Assembly: GCA_964495465.1 (NCBI GenBank)
Contig: CAZBWE010000109.1
Span: forward strand, 1 to 6,872
DNA from: CAZBWE01 sp964495465
GTDB taxonomy: Bacteria; Planctomycetota; Phycisphaerae; Sedimentisphaerales; Anaerobacaceae
Length of the DNA: 6,872 nucleotides
Direction of reading: 5' to 3'
This document shows positions 5,121-6,872 of this stretch, piece by piece. The notes under the pieces were generated by a model. That model was not told the DNA's origin. It made no database searches and saw nothing but the letters and a program-made list of their open reading frames with translations. A program made the translations under genes and the position numbers. The stretch's first letter is position 1; each line of letters starts with the position of its first letter.

Positions 5121-5257
5121 AGGGATTAGAGCGGTTATTGCTTTCCATTAAATAATAATGTGCGGAGGGAGAGGTGTAGTTAGTAACAAATTTGTCATAG
5201 AACCTCAACATAATATGAGCACCGCTCAGAAAAACCCGCCTTTATCGCGGATTTTTT
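5121..5257 (+). ncRNA. RNA unit 3: about 137-nt RNA with a closed multi-branch fold
   Basis: GAGCGGT (5129-5135) pairs perfectly with ACCGCTC (5221-5227), closing a domain of about 99 nt. Inside are hairpin CATTA/TAATG (5146-5150 with 5156-5160), extendable by CTTTCC/GGAGGG (5141-5146 with 5164-5169), and GAGGT/ACCTC (5171-5175 with 5202-5206). This gives a possible three-way junction. The 3' strand of the closing helix can instead form the local hairpin GAGC/GCTC (5217-5220 with 5224-5227) just before the terminator, so two folds compete. There is no ORF with a usable start. It ends about 45 bases before the promoter of the DHH gene. I do not recognise it as a named riboswitch class. Confidence 0.5.
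5231..5257 (+). terminator. intrinsic terminator of RNA unit 3, upstream of the DHH gene
   Basis: AAAA-C-CCGC (5231-5239) pairs with GCGG-A-TTTT (5247-5255) around loop CTTTATC. A six-T run is at 5252-5257. The GC stem is only four pairs, so it is weaker than the other terminators in the window. The A-run and T-run could also let it work on the minus strand. Confidence 0.6.
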
Positions 5258-5302
5258 ATTGTCCATATCTCGTACTTAATGTTCCGTGAATATCTTCTCT
5301 GC

Positions 5303-5331
5303 TTGACTACTGCCGCTGTTTCAGCCATAAT
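5303..5331 (+). promoter_or_regulatory. promoter of the DHH phosphoesterase gene
   Basis: TTGACT (5303-5308), a 17-base spacer and CATAAT (5326-5331), each five of six to consensus. It gives a leader of about 26 bases that ends in AAGGA (5353-5357), six bases before the ATG. Confidence 0.65.
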
Positions 5332-5363
5332 TACTTTGTATTTGTAACTGATAAGGAATTCGT

Positions 5364-6353
5364 ATGGATTTTAAAAAGGCGGTCGATTTAATCAACAACG
5401 CCAAAAGTATTTTACTCACGACACATACCAAACCGGATGGTGATGCCTGTGGCTGCCTTGCCGCAATGGGTGAGGTGCTGTCTGCTTTTAATAAAAAGGT
5501 CACTCTGTTGTTACTCTCACCTTTACCTCATTGGTACGAATTTCTTTTCGATGATAAGCCATTTGTCCTCGGCCGCGACTTGGATTTGGAAGACTTGACA
5601 CAAGGACGCTTTAGTGAATTTGATGTGGTTATGATTATCGATACGGATAGCACAAGCCAGTTACCGGAATTTGACAAATATCTTAAAATTAACAATAAGC
5701 CCATTCTCGTTATCGACCATCACGAAACCGGCGAACGCCTCGGCAGTATCGAATTGGTTGATAGTAGCGCCGCAGCTGCAGGACTGATTGTTTTTGACCT
5801 GTTAAAATTTGCTAACTGGCCTTTTAATAAAAAAGTTGTGCAGGCCATTTTTGTTGCTGTAGCTGCTGATACCGGCTGGTTCCAGTTCTCGAACACCGAT
5901 AACAGGGTTTTCCAGACCTGTGCGGAGTTGATAAAATTAGGAGCAAATCCGACAAAAAACTATCACGAATTATTTCAGAATTTCTCACTGTCTCGATTGA
6001 AACTTATTGCTGCAATGCTCAATACGCTCGAGCTGCATTTCGATGGCCGTTTCGCAACACAATATCTGCTCCAGGGTGATTTCCAGAGAACTGGTGCAAC
6101 ACACGAGGACACGGAAAATTTAATAAACGAATGTCAGCGGATAAGAACCGTTGAGGTTGCTGCCTTGTTTGTAGAGCTAAAAGATGGTCGAATTAAATGC
6201 TCCCTGAGAAGTGCTGGCTCTATCGATGTCTGCAAAATTGCCGAGAATCTTGGCGGCGGAGGACACAAATCTGCCGCTGGTGTCCACCTGAAAGGACCTT
6301 TAACAGATGCAGTGAGCCTGATAATGGCCGAGGTTGAAAAGCGATTGCAATAA
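5364..6353 (+). CDS. nrnA: DHH/DHHA1 phosphoesterase, NrnA type (nanoRNase / pAp phosphatase)
   Basis: Enzymes of this type hydrolyse short oligoribonucleotides and 3',5'-pAp, and some related members cleave linear or cyclic dinucleotides, using Mn2+ in the cytoplasm. Metal-binding motifs are intact: THTKPDGDACG (H21, D25, D27), IIDTD (D93), VIDHHE (D118, H119, H120) and AADTGWFQFSNTD (D169). The C-terminal DHHA1 domain has the substrate-binding GGGGHKSAAG (297-306). At 329 residues it has the normal size of a stand-alone NrnA, with no PAS, GGDEF or CBS domains, so it is not the GdpP type. The ATG start has AAGGA six bases upstream. It is monocistronic in view, with its own promoter and RNA units on both sides. 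Oligo-RNA degradation complements RNase R across the intergenic region. The exact substrate cannot be told from sequence. Confidence 0.9.
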   Translation: MDFKKAVDLINNAKSILLTTHTKPDGDACGCLAAMGEVLSAFNKKVTLLLLSPLPHWYEFLFDDKPFVLGRDLDLEDLTQGRFSEFDVVMIIDTDSTSQLPEFDKYLKINNKPILVIDHHETGERLGSIELVDSSAAAAGLIVFDLLKFANWPFNKKVVQAIFVAVAADTGWFQFSNTDNRVFQTCAELIKLGANPTKNYHELFQNFSLSRLKLIAAMLNTLELHFDGRFATQYLLQGDFQRTGATHEDTENLINECQRIRTVEVAALFVELKDGRIKCSLRSAGSIDVCKIAENLGGGGHKSAAGVHLKGPLTDAVSLIMAEVEKRLQ

Positions 6354-6666
6354 GTTTTCCGCCATAAATACAATAATAAAATCATTCATCCGGCACTATT
6401 TCTGACGGATTACACTTTGATTTTTGCGTTTTCAAACTGAACCCCTGTTGCGAAGGGCGCCAGCACGGCGAGTCGGCCAGTTTGAATTATTAAGTCTCTT
6501 TTTACTGTCAATTATCCCCTTTCTATGATTACCAATGCGGTTTTATTCTTATATACGGCTCCTCTGTTTAGCTGGCAGTAATGCCTGTTTCTCACCCGCA
6601 ATATGAACATTTTTCTTGGTTAGAACGTATAAAAGTGTAAGAATTTGAAATATTTATGAAAATATC
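6354..6666. other. intergenic region after nrnA; one inverted repeat, otherwise nothing recognised
   Basis: No ORF of note is present. A weak hairpin ATCCG/CGGAT (6388-6392 with 6406-6410) follows the gene but has no T-tract, so termination of nrnA is unclear. A GC-rich inverted repeat occupies 6431-6486. I can support nothing in 6487-6666. Confidence 0.5.
6431..6486. repeat. GC-rich segment bounded by a perfect 9-bp inverted repeat
   Basis: TTCAAACTG (6431-6439) is perfectly complementary to CAGTTTGAA (6478-6486). The 38-base interior is far richer in GC than its flanks and holds an inner hairpin CGCC/GGCG (6458-6461 with 6467-6470). It looks like a small palindromic repeat unit or a solo terminal-repeat element rather than a terminator. 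Only one copy lies in this window. Confidence 0.5.
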
Positions 6667-6695
6667 TTGACTGTATGTCGATACCGTAATAGAAT
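6667..6695 (+). promoter_or_regulatory. promoter of RNA unit 4
   Basis: TTGACT (6667-6672), 17-base spacer, TAGAAT (6690-6695), each five of six to consensus. The expected start is at or near A6701. Confidence 0.65.
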
Positions 6696-6700
6696 TTAAT

Positions 6701-6860
6701 ATGAACACGGGCAAAATCTATATCAGTAGCCCATAGGAAAGGTATTAGGTTAGGGTTTGAAAAGATTTTTGATAACGTGTGTGTTTTTGCTATAAACTGC
6801 TGACGGGCAATTGTAATGTCCGTAAGATGTAGCCGCTGGCAGTTTACAGCGGCTTTTTTT
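6701..6860 (+). ncRNA. RNA unit 4: riboswitch- or attenuator-like RNA with aptamer-like domain and switchable terminator
   Basis: The 5' domain is a nested stem: ACACG/CGTGT (6705-6709 with 6776-6780), then AAAATCT/AGATTTT (6713-6719 with 6763-6769), then AGCCC/GGGTT (6728-6732 with 6753-6757). Downstream, 14 bases at 6793-6806 can pair with 6833-6846 with two G-U pairs and one A-C mismatch. This includes a perfect TAAACTGC/GCAGTTTA core. That helix consumes the 5' arm and loop of the terminator at 6831-6854, so the two are mutually exclusive. An alternative inner hairpin ACGGGC/GTCCGT also competes. An 11-codon ORF begins at the putative transcription start (ATG 6701 to TAG 6736); it would be leaderless and is weakly supported. 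I do not recognise a known riboswitch class. Any regulated gene would lie after 6872. Confidence 0.6.
6831..6860 (+). terminator. intrinsic terminator of RNA unit 4
   Basis: AGCCGCTG (6831-6838) and CAGCGGCT (6847-6854) form a perfect 8-bp stem. The 8-nt loop is GCAGTTTA, and a T-run reaches 6860. The whole loop is the exact complement of TAAACTGC at 6793-6800. Confidence 0.85.
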
Positions 6861-6872
6861 ATTGCTCTTTTG

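Noticed and set aside
6701..6860. Known riboswitch classes (c-di-GMP-I, SAM-I, TPP, cobalamin, ZTP) for RNA unit 4
   Set aside because: None of the conserved sequence blocks I remember for these classes is present, although a covariance search would be more sensitive.
1..6872. tRNA genes, CRISPR arrays, transposase genes, phage genes
   Set aside because: No T-arm GGTTCGAATCC-type motif in a suitable context, no regularly spaced direct repeats with unique spacers, and no transposase- or phage-like protein was seen.

Overview
The window looks like part of a draft or metagenome-assembled bacterial chromosome: it contains a 100-N scaffold gap at 1467-1566. The organism is a moderately AT-rich bacterium. 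I lean towards the Planctomycetota (Phycisphaerae/Sedimentisphaerales-like). That rests on recalled similarity of the interspersed repeats (the CTCTGTG-type repeat at 250-279 and the TCATTCTGAG...GAAGAATCT palindrome at 649-679) and on the general look of the proteins; no search was run.

Left part (1-4265), minus strand. A likely operon starts at a TTGACA promoter near 4265. It reads a 463-residue TPR-repeat protein, then ribosomal protein S20 (rpsT, GTG start), then possibly a 65-codon hypothetical ORF, then ribonuclease R (rnr). RNase R is interrupted by the gap, which removes the catalytic aspartate motif. It also carries a palindromic repeat read in frame within a loop of the protein. Downstream of rnr (1-280) lies a cluster of short interspersed repeats, and the rnr stop codon sits inside the edge of one of them.

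Centre (4194-5363), between the divergent TPR and DHH genes. This 1.17 kb has no conventional gene but is not featureless. On the plus strand it holds three successive units, each with a sigma70-like promoter, internally complementary RNA and an intrinsic terminator: about 4480-4553, 4670-4987 and 5121-5257. The middle unit contains a 28-codon ORF with a perfect AGGAGG ribosome-binding site held in the loop of a hairpin.

Right part (5303-6872), plus strand. A DHH/DHHA1 phosphoesterase of the NrnA (nanoRNase/pAp phosphatase) type has its own TTGACT-N17-CATAAT promoter. A GC-rich inverted repeat follows. Then comes a fourth promoter-to-terminator RNA unit (6701-6860) with a nested 5' domain and mutually exclusive antiterminator and terminator helices. 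It resembles a riboswitch or attenuator leader whose target gene would lie beyond the window.

Functionally, RNase R and NrnA cover successive steps of RNA decay: structured RNA degraded to short oligos, then oligos to mononucleotides. S20 belongs to the 30S subunit. The protein-coding genes are ordinary. The novelty candidates are the four structured RNA units and the in-frame palindromic element.
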